The translations under genes and the position numbers were made by a program. This document shows, in pieces, positions 9,923 through 20,011 of a DNA stretch of 46,423 nucleotides; position 1 is the stretch's first letter; each line of letters opens with the position of its first letter. Source of the stretch: Mycobacterium asiaticum (lineage in GTDB: Bacteria > Actinomycetota > Actinomycetes > Mycobacteriales > Mycobacteriaceae); NCBI RefSeq assembly GCF_001673365.1, contig NZ_LZLS01000185.1, positions 1 to 46,423 of the forward strand, given 5' to 3'. Below the pieces are notes generated by a model. It did not search any database, was not told where the DNA came from, and worked only from the letters and a program-made list of their open reading frames with translations.

Positions 9923-11491
9923 GTGGGGACCGAACACCCGGTCGACGGAATGACCCGTCGGCAATTCTTGGCGAAAGCCGCCGCCGCCACCACCGCGGGT
10001 GCCTTTATGGATCTGGCCGGTCCGATTATTGAAAAGGCTTATGGCGCCGGTCCGTGCAGCGGCCATTTGACCGACATCGAACACATTGTGTTGCTGATGC
10101 AGGAAAATCGGTCATACGACCATTACTTCGGCACGCTGTCGGGCACCCACGGCTTTTCCGATCCCAACGCGCTACCCGGAGTTTTCGCGCAGAAAGGCTG
10201 GAACCCGGCCACGCAGGCGAACGACCCGACAGGGACGACGCTGCCGTTCCGATTCGACACCACCCGGGGTCCGCTGGTCGCCGGCGAATGCGTGAACGAC
10301 CCGGACCACAGCTGGAGCGGCATGCACCAGGCCTGGAACAACGGGTTGAACGACGGCTGGTTACCCGCGCAAGCCCAACGCACTCCGCTACAAGGCAACA
10401 CGCCCGTCACGATGGGGTACTACACCCGCGCCGACATCCCGATTCATCATCTGCTCGCCGACACCTTCACGATCTGTGACCACTACTTCTCTTCGCTGCT
10501 GGGCGGGACCACGCCCAATCGGCTGTATTGGATGAGCGCTTGGATCGACCCGGACGGCACCCACGGCGGGCCGGTACTGGTAGAGCCCAACATCCAGCCG
10601 CTGCAGCGGTACAGCTGGGAGATCATGCCCGATCGCCTGGAAGCTGCCGCCGTCAGCTGGAAGGTCTATCAAAACAAGCTGTTGGGGCCGCTCAACAACA
10701 CGGTGATCGGGTACAACGGGCTGGTCAACGACTTCAAGCAGGCGGCGGATCCGCGGTCCAACCTGGCCCGCTTCGGCATCGCCCCGACTTACCCGATGGA
10801 CTTCTTCTCCGACGTCAGAAACAACCGGCTGCCAAAGGTTTCCTGGCTGCTTCCCGGCTTCCTGCTGTCGGAGCACCCAGCCTTTCCGGTCTCGATCGGG
10901 GCGGTCGGCATCGTCGACGCGCTGCGAATTCTGCTGTCCAACCCGGCGGTGTGGGAGAAGACGGCGCTGATCGTCAACTACGACGAGAACGGTGGCTTCT
11001 TCGACCATGTGGTCCCCCCGACGTCACCGCCGGGCACGCCGGGCGAATATGTCACCGTCGCCGACATCAACTCGGTCGACGGTTCCGGCGGCATCCGGGG
11101 ACCGATTGGTCTGGGCTTCAGGGTGCCGTGCTTCGTCATTTCGCCGTACAGTCGCGGCCCGATGATGGTCCATGACGTCTTCGACCACACGTCCACGTTG
11201 AAACTGATCAGCACGCGCTTCGGGGTGCCGGTGCCCAACCTCAGCCAGTGGCGTGACCAGACGGTCAAGGATATGACGTCGACGTTCAACTTCGCCGTGC
11301 CACCGAATGCGTCGAAACCGAACTTGGACCATCCCCGGCTCAAGGCATTGCCGAAACTGCCGCAGTGTGTTCCGAATGCGATTTTAGGTACGACAACGAA
11401 GACATCCATTCCCTATCGGGTGCCGTTCCCGCAGGCGATGCCAACCCAGGAAACGCAGCCCGCGCGGGGGATTCCCAGCGGTCTGTGCTGA
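9923..11491 (+). CDS. plcB: Phospholipase C, PlcB-type, Tat-exported
   Basis: A 522-residue paralog of plcA with the same reaction and location. The start is GTG 9923, downstream of AAGGAG and GGGAGGG; ATG 9950 (MTRRQF) is a plausible alternative and begins exactly at the twin-arginine signal ([16 protein letters not shown]). The motifs [14 protein letters not shown] (about residue 55) and [14 protein letters not shown] (about residue 355) are intact. The stretch [20 protein letters not shown] corresponds to PlcB of M. tuberculosis. A GC hairpin follows at 11496. In M. tuberculosis plcC normally follows; here the next gene is the Rv2348c-like gene, so plcC is absent. Confidence 0.93.
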   Translation: MGTEHPVDGMTRRQFLAKAAAATTAGAFMDLAGPIIEKAYGAGPCSGHLTDIEHIVLLMQENRSYDHYFGTLSGTHGFSDPNALPGVFAQKGWNPATQANDPTGTTLPFRFDTTRGPLVAGECVNDPDHSWSGMHQAWNNGLNDGWLPAQAQRTPLQGNTPVTMGYYTRADIPIHHLLADTFTICDHYFSSLLGGTTPNRLYWMSAWIDPDGTHGGPVLVEPNIQPLQRYSWEIMPDRLEAAAVSWKVYQNKLLGPLNNTVIGYNGLVNDFKQAADPRSNLARFGIAPTYPMDFFSDVRNNRLPKVSWLLPGFLLSEHPAFPVSIGAVGIVDALRILLSNPAVWEKTALIVNYDENGGFFDHVVPPTSPPGTPGEYVTVADINSVDGSGGIRGPIGLGFRVPCFVISPYSRGPMMVHDVFDHTSTLKLISTRFGVPVPNLSQWRDQTVKDMTSTFNFAVPPNASKPNLDHPRLKALPKLPQCVPNAILGTTTKTSIPYRVPFPQAMPTQETQPARGIPSGLC

Positions 11492-11495
11492 TTGC

Positions 11496-11515
11496 CGGCG
11501 CCGAACTTGGCGCCG
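11496..11515. terminator. Hairpin after plcB
   Basis: CGGCGCC (11496-11502) and GGCGCCG (11509-11515) form a 7-bp GC stem with a 6-nt loop, 4 bp after the plcB stop codon. No T-run follows; the role as terminator is inferred. Confidence 0.5.
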
Positions 11516-11709
11516 CGGGCCAAGGCTGCTCCCGGGAGCAGAAGTCCCTGTTCGCCACCGGTTTCGCCTTCGGTTCAGGCAGACGCGAAGTTGACCGCTG
11601 GCCGCCGCGCGACGCTCCCGGCGAGCTACCGACCCCAAAGCGGGGTCGTAACGGAGTTGTAGAGACGGTGAAATCCGCAAATTGGCCGATATTGAGGCCC
11701 GGATTGGCT

Positions 11710-11715
11710 TACTAT
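11710..11715 (+). promoter_or_regulatory. Candidate -10 element for the Rv2348c-like gene
   Basis: TACTAT fits the TANNNT consensus and lies in the 305-bp gap (11492-11796) between plcB and the next gene, which otherwise holds only the hairpin at 11496. There is no independent support for the transcription start. Confidence 0.3.
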
Positions 11716-11796
11716 GCGAGGGCTTGGTGGTGTGTACTTGCTACTGAGCGATGTTGTATCGACTCGACACTTGAAAGAAGTTTGAAAGGGGACACC

Positions 11797-12126
11797 GTGC
11801 TTTTGCCACTTGGTCCGCCCTTGCCACCCGACTCTGTCGCGGCGAAAAAAGGCGAGTCAGGCATGCTCGGCGGACTATCGGTTCCGCTCAGTTGGGGCAC
11901 GGCTGTACCACCAGACGACTACGACCACTGGGCCAAGGAGTCTGAATCAGGTGTCGAAGAAGTCGTCGTGGTGCCCGGCGCGGTCGATCCGGAACCGATC
12001 GAGCCTGGCAACGACGAGTGGGATGAGTGGGCAGAGTGGAAACAGTGGGAAGCGGAGAACGCCGAGCCACGTTTCGAGATGCCACGCGGTAGCAGCGTGG
12101 TCCCGCATTCGCCGGCAGCCGGTTGA
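11797..12126 (+). CDS. Rv2348c-like small acidic protein resembling a PPE-SVP C-terminus
   Basis: A 109-residue protein from GTG 11797, chosen because GAAAGGGG sits 5 bp upstream; longer readings run into the plcB reading region. It has no PPE domain, but carries an SVP-type motif (GGLSVPLSWG, near residue 30) and the terminal sequence VVPHSPAAG. Both are hallmarks of the C-terminal half of PPE-SVP proteins such as PPE18/PPE19/PPE60. Between them is a Trp/Glu/Asp-rich acidic stretch (NDEWDEWAEWKQWEAEN). It occupies the position of M. tuberculosis Rv2348c, between plc and esxP/esxO, and by memory is homologous to it. Proximity to an esx pair suggests a link to ESX-5 substrates; function unknown. 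Confidence 0.8.
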   Translation: MLLPLGPPLPPDSVAAKKGESGMLGGLSVPLSWGTAVPPDDYDHWAKESESGVEEVVVVPGAVDPEPIEPGNDEWDEWAEWKQWEAENAEPRFEMPRGSSVVPHSPAAG

Positions 12127-12212
12127 GAGAAAGGGTCGAGACTGTCGATGTCTACGGGTGATTAGCGGTTTCGGATCCGCCGAAATCGGTAGTCACATCA
12201 ATCAACCTTTGA

Positions 12213-12554
<342 letters not shown>

Positions 12555-12616
12555 CCATTTGGCGGCGTAAGCCGCTGCAGCCAAACAACTTTCACAGACT
12601 AAGGAGAACAGGTTCG

Positions 12617-12901
12617 ATGACGATTAACTACCAGTTCGGTGACGTCGACGCCCACGGTGCGCTGATCCGCGCCCAGGCCGCCAACTTGGAGGCCGAGCAC
12701 CAGGCCATCGTTCGCGATGTGCTGGCTGCCGGTGACTTCTGGGGCGGCGCCGGTTCGGTGGCTTGCCAGGAGTTCATCGCCCAGTTGGGTCGTAACTTCC
12801 AGGTGATCTACGAGCAGGCCAACGCTCACGGCCAGAAGGTCCAGAGCGCCGGCAACAACATGGCGCAGACCGACAGCGCCGTCGGGTCCAGCTGGGCCTG
12901 A
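12617..12901 (+). CDS. esxO: WXG100 protein EsxO-like (Mtb9.9 family)
   Basis: A 94-residue EsxA-like protein, with ATG 12617 after AAGGAG (12601-12606). It is identical in protein sequence to the product of 5128-5412. Its position corresponds to Rv2346c (esxO) of M. tuberculosis. It is separated from esxP by 62 bp, wider than the 14-bp spacing of the other pair. A strong bidirectional terminator follows at 12961. The nucleotide identity with the other copy over 200 bp, while the partners differ, points to gene conversion limited to this gene. Confidence 0.95.
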   Translation: MTINYQFGDVDAHGALIRAQAANLEAEHQAIVRDVLAAGDFWGGAGSVACQEFIAQLGRNFQVIYEQANAHGQKVQSAGNNMAQTDSAVGSSWA

Positions 12902-12960
12902 GAGAAGTTCTCGGTTCTCGGCGGCGCACCGGTTCCCGGTGCGCCTCCCGCGACCGAATT

Positions 12961-13016
12961 ACTGCGCACGTCTACGCGCGGCAAATGCCGCGAGTGGGCG
13001 TGCGCAGTTCTTTTTA
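12961..13016. terminator. Terminator between esxO and the TPM-domain gene
   Basis: ACTGCGCACG (12961-12970) pairs with CGTGCGCAGT (12999-13008), and an inner stem CGCGGCA/TGCCGCG lies within the loop. TCTTTTT follows at 13009-13015. It separates convergent genes. Confidence 0.8.
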
Positions 13017-13023
13017 GCGAGAC

Positions 13024-15024
13024 TCAGAATCGGCCGCCGCCACCCATGAACCCGCCGCCGGACGAGCCGCCCGAATTGGACGAACCGCCGAACGACGTCG
13101 GACTCCACCCGCCGAACCCACCGCGCAGGCCCCCGCTGAGCAGGTCGCCGATGATGATGCCGCCCAGTATCGCGCCGGTATTGCTGTCGGCGCGTCGAGT
13201 GTAGGCGCGCTGTGTCGACTGCACGTCTGCATTGGCCAGCGACTGCGCCTGGGCGGCCAGCGTCGATGCGCCGTTGGCGTAGGCGATCGCTTCGGTCAGG
13301 TTCGACGACCTTCTGGCGTGCGCGGCCTCGAGTTGTCGCTTAGCCTCGGCGAGCCGGGTGCGCGCCTCGGGCCCGATGCTGCCGCGCCGCGTGTCGATGT
13401 ACTCCGAGACCGCACGTACTCGTGACTCCGCGGTAAACAGCGCCTGCTCGAATGACCGGTTGAGCCGTTCGGCATTGGCCTGCTCCTGGGCAACGGTGGT
13501 GAGCAGCTGGTTGAGCTCCGCGTCAGCTTTGGTCAGCCGGGCGAACGCACTGAGCGGATCGGCGGCGCCGCGACCACGGCCGGCGCCGTCCACGGCCCTG
13601 GCTGCGGCGTCCCGCGCGGCGATCAGCTCGCCGGCGTGCGACGACCTGTTCGTTTGCGCCCGATGCAGCTGATCGTTGGCACGCTTGATGGCTGTCTGGA
13701 TCTCGGCAAGCACCGACGGCAGGTTTGCGACGGCATGCCGGATGTCGCTGTCTGCGCTGTCCACCGCATCGAGCAGCGAGCGCGCCTGCCCGAGCGCCGA
13801 TTCGGCGGCCCGCACCGCGTCCACCAGACGACTCTGCTGTCCGCTTACCGCCCTGTCCGCCAGGTCGCGAGCGGCGCTGATGTTGCGGTCGGCGAACTCC
13901 AGTCGTTCTCTGGCAGTTGCGACGTTGCCGGCAATGGAAGCCAGTGCGGCGGCGCCGAATTCATTGTTCAACTCCACCAGCCGTTGGTCGGATGGATCGA
14001 CCCGAGTGGTCAGCTCGACGTAGCGCTGGGTCAGCGCATCGAGCCGGGATGGCGCGTTGATCACCAGATCGCGCAGTTGCTCGAACGCTTCGGTTTGCGA
14101 TTCCAGCTCGCGGTCGGCGGTGGCGGCCGAAACGATCACCCGGGTGAGCAGCTCACGACGCTCTGCGGGGGTCTCGGGTCTGCTGTCATCGAGTTGCTGG
14201 CGCACGTTGAACGCTTGCGCCAGGGCAGCTTTGGCATTGTTGAGCGCCTGGATGAAGCCTGCGGTCCGCTGTTCGCCGAACTCCTCGATCGCCAGCGCGA
14301 GTTCGTTGGAACTGGTGCGTACCGCGTTGTCGACCTCCACCACTTTCGACCGGGACAGGTCATCGAGGATGTCCAACGGCACGGCGGCGAGCGCCGTTGC
14401 GTCGGTGGGATCCACCCGCCGCGCCGCGGCGAAGGCGTCCGCGCGCCGACGTCGTGCTCGACGGCGCATCACCACCAGCAAGATGACCACTGCGAGCACA
14501 ATGGCCCCGAGCACCCCCAGCAGCACGTAACGGCTCGTCGAGCTGGGAGACACATTCAGCCCGTTGGCCGCGGCGATGGCCGCGCCACTCCAATCGCCTC
14601 GACCCAGCGCGGGTTCGATCTCGTTGTGCCGCAAGTCATCGACCTGTTTCGCGCTGACGCCCTGAACGCCGTTAGGCACCAGAAAGGCGTAAGCGCGGTC
14701 GACGGTGGCCACCGCCAGCACCGCGTCGTAGTTGCCGAGATCGCTGGTCCGGTAAGTGCGCTGCGCCCAGTTCTGCCCGCTTTGCCCGGAGAAGTTGTCG
14801 ACGTAAACCACCCACAGGCGGACGCGCCGGTCGCCGTAGAGCTTGATGACGGCCGAGTTGACCGCGGCGCGCTCGGCGTCGGAGAGCACGTGAGCGTTGT
14901 CGGTGACGTAGCCCGGCAACCGGAAGGGGGGCTGCGCGCCGGCCGACGGCGCCAATAGCAGCCCGTCGCTGAGCCCCACGGTGATGATCGTCAAGAACAC
15001 GCCGAGCAGGCGAGCAATGCGCAT
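13024..15024 (-). CDS. Secreted/membrane TPM-domain protein (Rv2345-like)
   Basis: A 666-residue protein. A signal peptide lies at residues 1-30 (hydrophobic stretch ending in an AGAQ-type cleavage site). A TPM (TLP18.3/Psb32/MOLO-1) domain covers about residues 35-150 (YVTDNAHVLSDAE). One transmembrane segment (about 165-190) is followed by an Arg-rich stop. A long Ala/Glu/Arg-rich, probably coiled-coil region (about 200-610) precedes a Gly/Ser-rich tail ending GGGFMGGGGRF. The order esxO, this gene, dgt, dnaG matches M. tuberculosis Rv2346c-Rv2343c, which identifies it as the Rv2345 ortholog. TPM domains occur in envelope and photosystem-repair proteins; its role in mycobacteria is not established. 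Divergent from dgt, with 82 bp between them. Confidence 0.9.
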   Translation of the reverse strand: MRIARLLGVFLTIITVGLSDGLLLAPSAGAQPPFRLPGYVTDNAHVLSDAERAAVNSAVIKLYGDRRVRLWVVYVDNFSGQSGQNWAQRTYRTSDLGNYDAVLAVATVDRAYAFLVPNGVQGVSAKQVDDLRHNEIEPALGRGDWSGAAIAAANGLNVSPSSTSRYVLLGVLGAIVLAVVILLVVMRRRARRRRADAFAAARRVDPTDATALAAVPLDILDDLSRSKVVEVDNAVRTSSNELALAIEEFGEQRTAGFIQALNNAKAALAQAFNVRQQLDDSRPETPAERRELLTRVIVSAATADRELESQTEAFEQLRDLVINAPSRLDALTQRYVELTTRVDPSDQRLVELNNEFGAAALASIAGNVATARERLEFADRNISAARDLADRAVSGQQSRLVDAVRAAESALGQARSLLDAVDSADSDIRHAVANLPSVLAEIQTAIKRANDQLHRAQTNRSSHAGELIAARDAAARAVDGAGRGRGAADPLSAFARLTKADAELNQLLTTVAQEQANAERLNRSFEQALFTAESRVRAVSEYIDTRRGSIGPEARTRLAEAKRQLEAAHARRSSNLTEAIAYANGASTLAAQAQSLANADVQSTQRAYTRRADSNTGAILGGIIIGDLLSGGLRGGFGGWSPTSFGGSSNSGGSSGGGFMGGGGRF

Positions 15025-15106
15025 ACGTCAATCTATCTCCGGCCGGTGACACTGCGGGTCTGGTGTCGCAGGGCGAACAGGTCCGGCCCTGGCAGACTGT
15101 GGTTCG

Positions 15107-16372
15107 GTGAGTACCGATCAGCAAGACCCCTACGACGACTTCGACCGTGCCCGGCGGGTACTCGAAGCGCCCAAAACCGCGGGTCTGCCGGGCACTGAAG
15201 GTCAACACCGCACGGACTTCGCTCGCGATCGGGCCCGCGTACTGCACAGCGCGGCGTTGCGTCGGCTGGCCGACAAGACGCAGGTGGTCGGTCCCCGGGA
15301 AGGGGACACCCCGCGCACCCGCCTGACGCACTCGCTGGAAGTCGCCCAGATCGGGCGCGGCATGGCCATTGCCTTGGGTTGCGACCTGGACCTCGTTGAG
15401 CTGGCGGGCCTCGCACACGACATCGGACATCCACCCTACGGCCACAACGGTGAGCGGGCGCTCGATGAGCTCGCCGCCACCTACGGTGGTTTCGAGGGCA
15501 ATGCGCAGAACTTCCGCATTCTGACCAGCCTTGAGCCCAAAGTTCTTGATGCGCAAGGAAACAGCGCGGGCCTGAACCTGACTCGAGCCGCGCTGGACGC
15601 GGTCACCAAGTATCCGTGGCAGCGCACCTACGGTGAGCGCAAATTCGGCTTCTACCAGGACGACAGCGACGCGGCCGAGTGGGTTAGGCAAGGCGCCCCG
15701 GCGGGACGTACCTGCCTGGAAGCGCAGGTGATGGACTGGGCCGACGACGTCGCTTATTCCGTGCACGACGTCGAAGACGGCGTGGTTTCACAACGCATCG
15801 ACTTGCGCGTGCTTGCCGACGAGGACGAGGCGGCGGCCTTGGCCAAGCTGGGGGAGCGGGAATTTCCTCGGGTCGGCGCGGACGAGTTGATGGAGGCCGC
15901 ACGGCGGCTTGCCGCGCTGCCGGTGGTTGCGGCGGTGGGCAAGTACGACGCCACCCTGACCGCGGCGGTCGCGCTGAAACGGTTGACCAGCGAGTTGGTC
16001 GGCCGGTTCGCCACCGCAGCGATCGCCACCACCCGCGCCGCGGCCGGGACCGGGCCGCTGGTGCGCTATCGCGCCGACTTGCAGGTGCCTGACATGGTCC
16101 GCGCCGAGGTCGCGCTGCTCAAAATCTTGGCGCTGCAGTTCATCATGTCCGACCCGCGGCACCTTCAGACCCAGGCCGCGCAGCGCGAACGCATCCGCCG
16201 GGTGGCGCAGTGGCTGCAGGCGGGTGCTCCCCAAACTCTCGATCCGGTGTATGCCGCCGCCTTCAACAGCGCCACCGACGACGGCGCCCGACTGCGCGTG
16301 ATCGTCGACCAGATCGCTTCCTACACCGAGGGCCGTTTGGAACGAGTCGACTCCGGTGAGCGGCCCGGCTAG
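15107..16372 (+). CDS. dgt: Deoxyguanosinetriphosphate triphosphohydrolase-like protein
   Basis: A 421-residue HD-domain dNTP triphosphohydrolase that converts dNTPs to deoxynucleosides plus triphosphate and so limits dNTP pools. Metal-binding HD motifs are visible: His75 (TRLTHSLEV), His104-Asp105 ([12 protein letters not shown]), and Asp residues of the [12 protein letters not shown] segment near residue 210. GTG 15107 is the start; it shares an 82-bp divergent intergenic region with the TPM gene. It lies 29 bp upstream of dnaG, suggesting co-transcription, the arrangement conserved in actinobacteria. Confidence 0.95.
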   Translation: MSTDQQDPYDDFDRARRVLEAPKTAGLPGTEGQHRTDFARDRARVLHSAALRRLADKTQVVGPREGDTPRTRLTHSLEVAQIGRGMAIALGCDLDLVELAGLAHDIGHPPYGHNGERALDELAATYGGFEGNAQNFRILTSLEPKVLDAQGNSAGLNLTRAALDAVTKYPWQRTYGERKFGFYQDDSDAAEWVRQGAPAGRTCLEAQVMDWADDVAYSVHDVEDGVVSQRIDLRVLADEDEAAALAKLGEREFPRVGADELMEAARRLAALPVVAAVGKYDATLTAAVALKRLTSELVGRFATAAIATTRAAAGTGPLVRYRADLQVPDMVRAEVALLKILALQFIMSDPRHLQTQAAQRERIRRVAQWLQAGAPQTLDPVYAAAFNSATDDGARLRVIVDQIASYTEGRLERVDSGERPG

Positions 16373-16401
16373 TAGTCCGGGCAACGGCTTACACTGAGCG
16401 C

Positions 16402-18375
16402 GTGTCGAGTCCGGCGGGTCCCAGAGATACGGGCCGGTCCGGCGGGCGGTCCAGGATCTCCGATCGCGACATCGCCGCCATCCGGGAAGGCGCTCGGATC
16501 GAGGACGTGGTCGGCGACTACGTCCAATTGAGGCGCGCCGGAGCCGACTCGATGAAGGGTCTGTGCCCGTTCCACAACGAGAAGTCGCCGTCATTTCATG
16601 TGCGGCCCAATCACGGCCACTTCCACTGCTTCGGTTGTGGTGAGGGCGGCGACGTATATGCCTTCATCCAGAAGATCGAACACGTCACCTTCGTCGAGGC
16701 CGTCGAATTGCTGGCCGACCGGATCGGGCACACGATCAGCTACACCGGTTCGGCCACCAGCGTCCAGCGCGACCGCGGCAGCCGCAGCAGGCTCATCGCC
16801 GCCAACGCCGCCGCGGCAGAGTTCTACGCGCAGGCGTTGCAGTCCGACGAGGCGGCACCCGCCCGGCAGTATTTGACCGAGCGCAGCTTCGACGGCGACG
16901 CAGCCCGCAGGTTCGGCTGCGGATTCGCTCCCTCGGGTTGGGATAAACTGACAAAACACCTGCAGCGCAAAGGTTTTGAGTTCAAGGAACTCGAAGCCGC
17001 GGGCCTGTCCCGACAAGGGCGTCGCGGCCCGATGGACCGGTTCCACCGACGACTGCTCTGGCCCATCCGCACCTCGGCCGGTGAGGTGATCGGGTTCGGC
17101 GCCCGGCGACTGTTCGACGACGACCCCATGGAAGCCAAGTACGTCAACACCCCCGAGACGCTGCTGTACAAGAAATCTTCGGTGATGTTCGGGATCGACC
17201 TGGCCAAACGTGACATCGCCAAAGGACACCAGGCGGTGGTGGTCGAGGGCTACACCGACGTGATGGCCATGCATCTGGCCGGGGTCACCACCGCCGTCGC
17301 GTCGTGCGGCACCGCGTTCGGTGAGGACCACCTGGGGATGTTGCGCCGGTTGATGATGGACGACAGTTTCTTCCGCGGTGAGTTGATCTATGTTTTCGAC
17401 GGCGACGAAGCCGGTAAGGCCGCCGCGCTCAAGGCCTTTGACGGTGAACAGAACCTGGCGGGCCAGTCGTTCGTGGCGGTCGCGCCCGACGGCATGGACC
17501 CGTGCGACCTGCGGCTGCGTTCCGGCGACGGTGCGCTTCGCGACCTGGTGGCGCGGCGAACTCCGTTGTTCGAGTTCGCCATTCGCACCGCGTTGGGCGA
17601 GATGAACCTGGACAGCGCCGAGGGCCGGGTGGCGGCGCTGCGACGCTGCGTGCCGATGGTCGGACAGATCAAGGACCCGACGCTGCGCGACGAATACGCC
17701 CGGCAGTTGGCCGGCTGGGTCGGCTGGGACGACGTCGCCCAGGTCATCGACCGGGTCCGCGGCGAAGCCAAAAAGTCCAGGAGCCCCGCCCAAAGCGGCG
17801 CCGGCCCGAAGACGCGCCGGAACTCACAGGAACCCGCTGAGTCCTCCGCTGACGCCGTCTCCTCGGCGCCCGGTGCTGCCCGGCCAGACCCGCGCGACCC
17901 GACCCTGTGGCCGCAGCGTGAGGCGCTCAAATCCGCGTTGCAGTACCCGGCGCTAGCCGGACCGGTCTTCGATGCTCTGACCGTGGAGAGTTTCACCCAT
18001 CCCGGTTACGCCGCGGTGCGGGCGGCCATCGAGGCCGCCGGTGGCACTTCGATCGGAGTCAGCGGGGCGCAATGGCTGGACATGGTGCGCCAACAGACCG
18101 GCACGGCGCTGACCGCCGGGCTGGTCAGCGAACTCGGGGTGGAGAGCATCCGGGCCGACGACGAGCAGTTGCCGCGCTATATCTCCGGGGTGTTGGCACG
18201 TCTGCAGGAGGTGTGGATGGGCCGACAGATCGCCGAGGTGAAGTCCAAGCTGCAGCGCATGTCACCGATCGAGCAAGGCGACGAGTATCACGCCCTGTTC
18301 GGCGACCTGGTCGCGATGGAGGCGTACCGGCGCAGCCTGTTGCAGCAGGCCAGCGGCGACGATCTCACCGCCTGA
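16402..18375 (+). CDS. dnaG: DNA primase DnaG
   Basis: A 657-residue primase that makes RNA primers at the replication fork. The N-terminal CHC2 zinc finger is intact: Cys55, His58, Cys76, Cys79. The TOPRIM catalytic core follows with VVEGYTDVMAMH near residue 282 and VFDGDEAGKAA near residue 331. A linker rich in Ser/Pro/Arg (about 455-495) leads to the DnaB-interacting C-terminal domain. The start is GTG 16402. Gene order dgt-dnaG followed by a small membrane protein and tRNA-Asn is the conserved mycobacterial arrangement. Confidence 0.97.
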   Translation: MSSPAGPRDTGRSGGRSRISDRDIAAIREGARIEDVVGDYVQLRRAGADSMKGLCPFHNEKSPSFHVRPNHGHFHCFGCGEGGDVYAFIQKIEHVTFVEAVELLADRIGHTISYTGSATSVQRDRGSRSRLIAANAAAAEFYAQALQSDEAAPARQYLTERSFDGDAARRFGCGFAPSGWDKLTKHLQRKGFEFKELEAAGLSRQGRRGPMDRFHRRLLWPIRTSAGEVIGFGARRLFDDDPMEAKYVNTPETLLYKKSSVMFGIDLAKRDIAKGHQAVVVEGYTDVMAMHLAGVTTAVASCGTAFGEDHLGMLRRLMMDDSFFRGELIYVFDGDEAGKAAALKAFDGEQNLAGQSFVAVAPDGMDPCDLRLRSGDGALRDLVARRTPLFEFAIRTALGEMNLDSAEGRVAALRRCVPMVGQIKDPTLRDEYARQLAGWVGWDDVAQVIDRVRGEAKKSRSPAQSGAGPKTRRNSQEPAESSADAVSSAPGAARPDPRDPTLWPQREALKSALQYPALAGPVFDALTVESFTHPGYAAVRAAIEAAGGTSIGVSGAQWLDMVRQQTGTALTAGLVSELGVESIRADDEQLPRYISGVLARLQEVWMGRQIAEVKSKLQRMSPIEQGDEYHALFGDLVAMEAYRRSLLQQASGDDLTA

Positions 18376-18383
18376 ACACCGCC

Positions 18384-18719
18384 TCAGCGCGCGGCGTTGA
18401 CCGGCGGCTCTAAGTCCGCTTCGACGGTCTCGTCTGGCCGCTGGCTCCGGCGTTCGATGATGCTCGTCTGCTCGTCGATCTCGGCAAGCGTCACAAAACC
18501 CGTATCGGGTGAAATCCGATTCGCGATCTTGCGCCGGCCCCCTTCGATCATCGATCTGGCGATGGGACTTGCGGTCAGCGCGCGATAGGTGCCAGCGATC
18601 TGCTCGTAGCGGCGACGTCCCGCTTTGGTGCCCAATACGTAACCAACGCCCAACACGGCGACATACCCGATCAAAACGATCCCTCCGAGACGAACTGCGT
18701 TGGTCCCATCCTGCCTCAT
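18384..18719 (-). CDS. Small single-pass membrane protein (Rv2342-like)
   Basis: A 111-residue protein with one N-terminal transmembrane segment (IVLIGYVAVLGVGYVLG) followed by basic KAGRRRYEQI, then a soluble tail with an IANRISPDTGFV segment. It resembles YtxH-type small membrane proteins. Convergent with dnaG, 8 bp apart. Position matches Rv2342. The start is uncertain: ATG 18719 has a poor ribosome site, whereas a GGAGGG sequence lies just inside the frame and could serve a later TTG start shortening the protein by about 16 residues. Function unknown. Confidence 0.75.
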   Translation of the reverse strand: MRQDGTNAVRLGGIVLIGYVAVLGVGYVLGTKAGRRRYEQIAGTYRALTASPIARSMIEGGRRKIANRISPDTGFVTLAEIDEQTSIIERRSQRPDETVEADLEPPVNAAR

Positions 18720-18826
18720 CCGGACGGGATTGGCCGCGCCCGCTCTAGTTGGGTCCGATTGGGTCCAGCCTTGCCAGTACGCTAGAGTCGTCCCGCGGTC
18801 AGCACCAGCGTTCGCTGGACTGATAG

Positions 18827-18899
<73 letters not shown>

Positions 18900-18924
18900 C
18901 CGATGGCCGGAATTCGGTCCGGCG

Positions 18925-19248
18925 TCAAGGCTCCCGGTCAATCCGTTGCCCCTCGGCATCGGTGATCGACCGCAACTCCTCGGCCCACTCCCGTCGGGCA
19001 CTTTCCTCGGCCGCGGCGCCAACCGCCGGCGCATCGGCATGCTCACTGGCCAGGCTCACCAATGCTCCCGCCATGGCGAAAAGCGGCACCCGGTGCCGCT
19101 CGCTGGCGGCGAGCAACTCGCGGAAGGCGGTTTGGGTGCTACAGCGGCGCCAACCGACCAGAATCCCGACCGCGGTGTCGATGAACCGGGTCGCCTCTGC
19201 CCGGCCAGGACTGCTGAACTGTTGCTGGGTTTCCAGCTTCTCGCTCAT
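18925..19248 (-). CDS. ANTAR-domain-like small protein
   Basis: A 107-residue protein whose residues about 17-65 (FIDTAVGILVGWRRCSTQTAFRELL and following helices) have the three-helix pattern of ANTAR RNA-binding domains, which act as antiterminators. There is no GAF or receiver domain, so any signal input would have to be supplied by a partner or the C-terminal helix. ATG 19248 has AAGGACAGG about 12 bp upstream. It sits alone downstream of tRNA-Asn on the opposite strand. The ANTAR assignment is from pattern recognition and moderately sure. Confidence 0.65.
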   Translation of the reverse strand: MSEKLETQQQFSSPGRAEATRFIDTAVGILVGWRRCSTQTAFRELLAASERHRVPLFAMAGALVSLASEHADAPAVGAAAEESARREWAEELRSITDAEGQRIDREP

Positions 19249-19549
19249 GCGTCGATGTCCTGTCCTTCGTCGATGAAGTCAGCGAATGCGTTGTGGTGCA
19301 ATCCTTTACACACCCGCGAGGCGTCAGGGGATCAACAACGATAGCCCGGCGCGCGCGGCAGCACGAAGCGTGGCCCATGGACATGACGGGACCCGATGCA
19401 CAAGTGTCACTGTAGGATATCCTGCCGCTTCTCGGCGCATTTGAAAGCATTTGGTTCACAAGCGATTTAACTCTTGTTCTGCGGTCGCGCGCGGTAGTGT
19501 GGCACTGTCGGCAAGGCGAATCCGTTCCGGCCCTTTGGTATTGGTTTAA
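19249..19549. other. Intergenic region between the ANTAR gene and the DUF4395 gene
   Basis: About 300 bp. Frames crossing it on either strand have no family features. It should contain the promoter of the ANTAR gene and the 3' end signals of the cys operon; I see no clear hairpin. Confidence 0.4.
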
Positions 19550-19996
19550 TCAGAGCACCGGGGCGCGGCGGAACCGCGCGACCAACGGGTACATCTGGCA
19601 GCCGAGGCAGATGCCGAAAGCAGCATTGAGGAACGCGGCGAACAGGGCAAATGCGGTGGCGATCTCGCCAACCAGCGGCAGCCCCGCCGCAAAGCCGATT
19701 ACCCCGGCCACCGCGAAAATCAACCCAACCAACTGGGCGAACTTCAGCGGTGCCACGGGCTCACGTTCGCTGACCGGACTTAACCGCGGCGCCACCAGCT
19801 TGGCGAACACCAACCCGTACGGGCTGTTGCGGGGTCCGCGTACGGCGCTGATGGCGAACACGACGGCCTGGGCGGCAAGAAGCACCGCCGCGGCCGGCAC
19901 GCTGAACACCGAAACCACCAGCGTGAGCACCAGCACCGTGGTGGTGATCCACGCCGCGAATCGCGGGCCCCGCACGTCGACTTGGCTGCTGGACAA
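19550..19996 (-). CDS. DUF4395 membrane protein
   Basis: A 148-residue protein with about four hydrophobic helices (residues 13-48 and 85-135) and the CxxC signature CLGCQMYPL near the C-terminus that marks DUF4395. TTG 19996 is the start, preceded by AGAGG at a suitable distance. It follows the thioredoxin gene by 15 bp and is the last gene of the cysK1-cysE-thioredoxin run. DUF4395 genes are often found beside thioredoxins and sulfurtransferases, so a role in thiol or sulfane-sulfur handling across the membrane is inferred, with the CxxC as the likely partner of the neighbouring WCGPC. Confidence 0.8.
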   Translation of the reverse strand: MSSSQVDVRGPRFAAWITTTVLVLTLVVSVFSVPAAAVLLAAQAVVFAISAVRGPRNSPYGLVFAKLVAPRLSPVSEREPVAPLKFAQLVGLIFAVAGVIGFAAGLPLVGEIATAFALFAAFLNAAFGICLGCQMYPLVARFRRAPVL

Positions 19997-20011
19997 TTGT
20001 GTTCCTCTCGC

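Noticed and set aside
11365..11796. Long upstream extension of the Rv2348c-like gene
   Set aside because: It begins inside plcB in another frame; the strong ribosome site before GTG 11797 and the family length support the short form.
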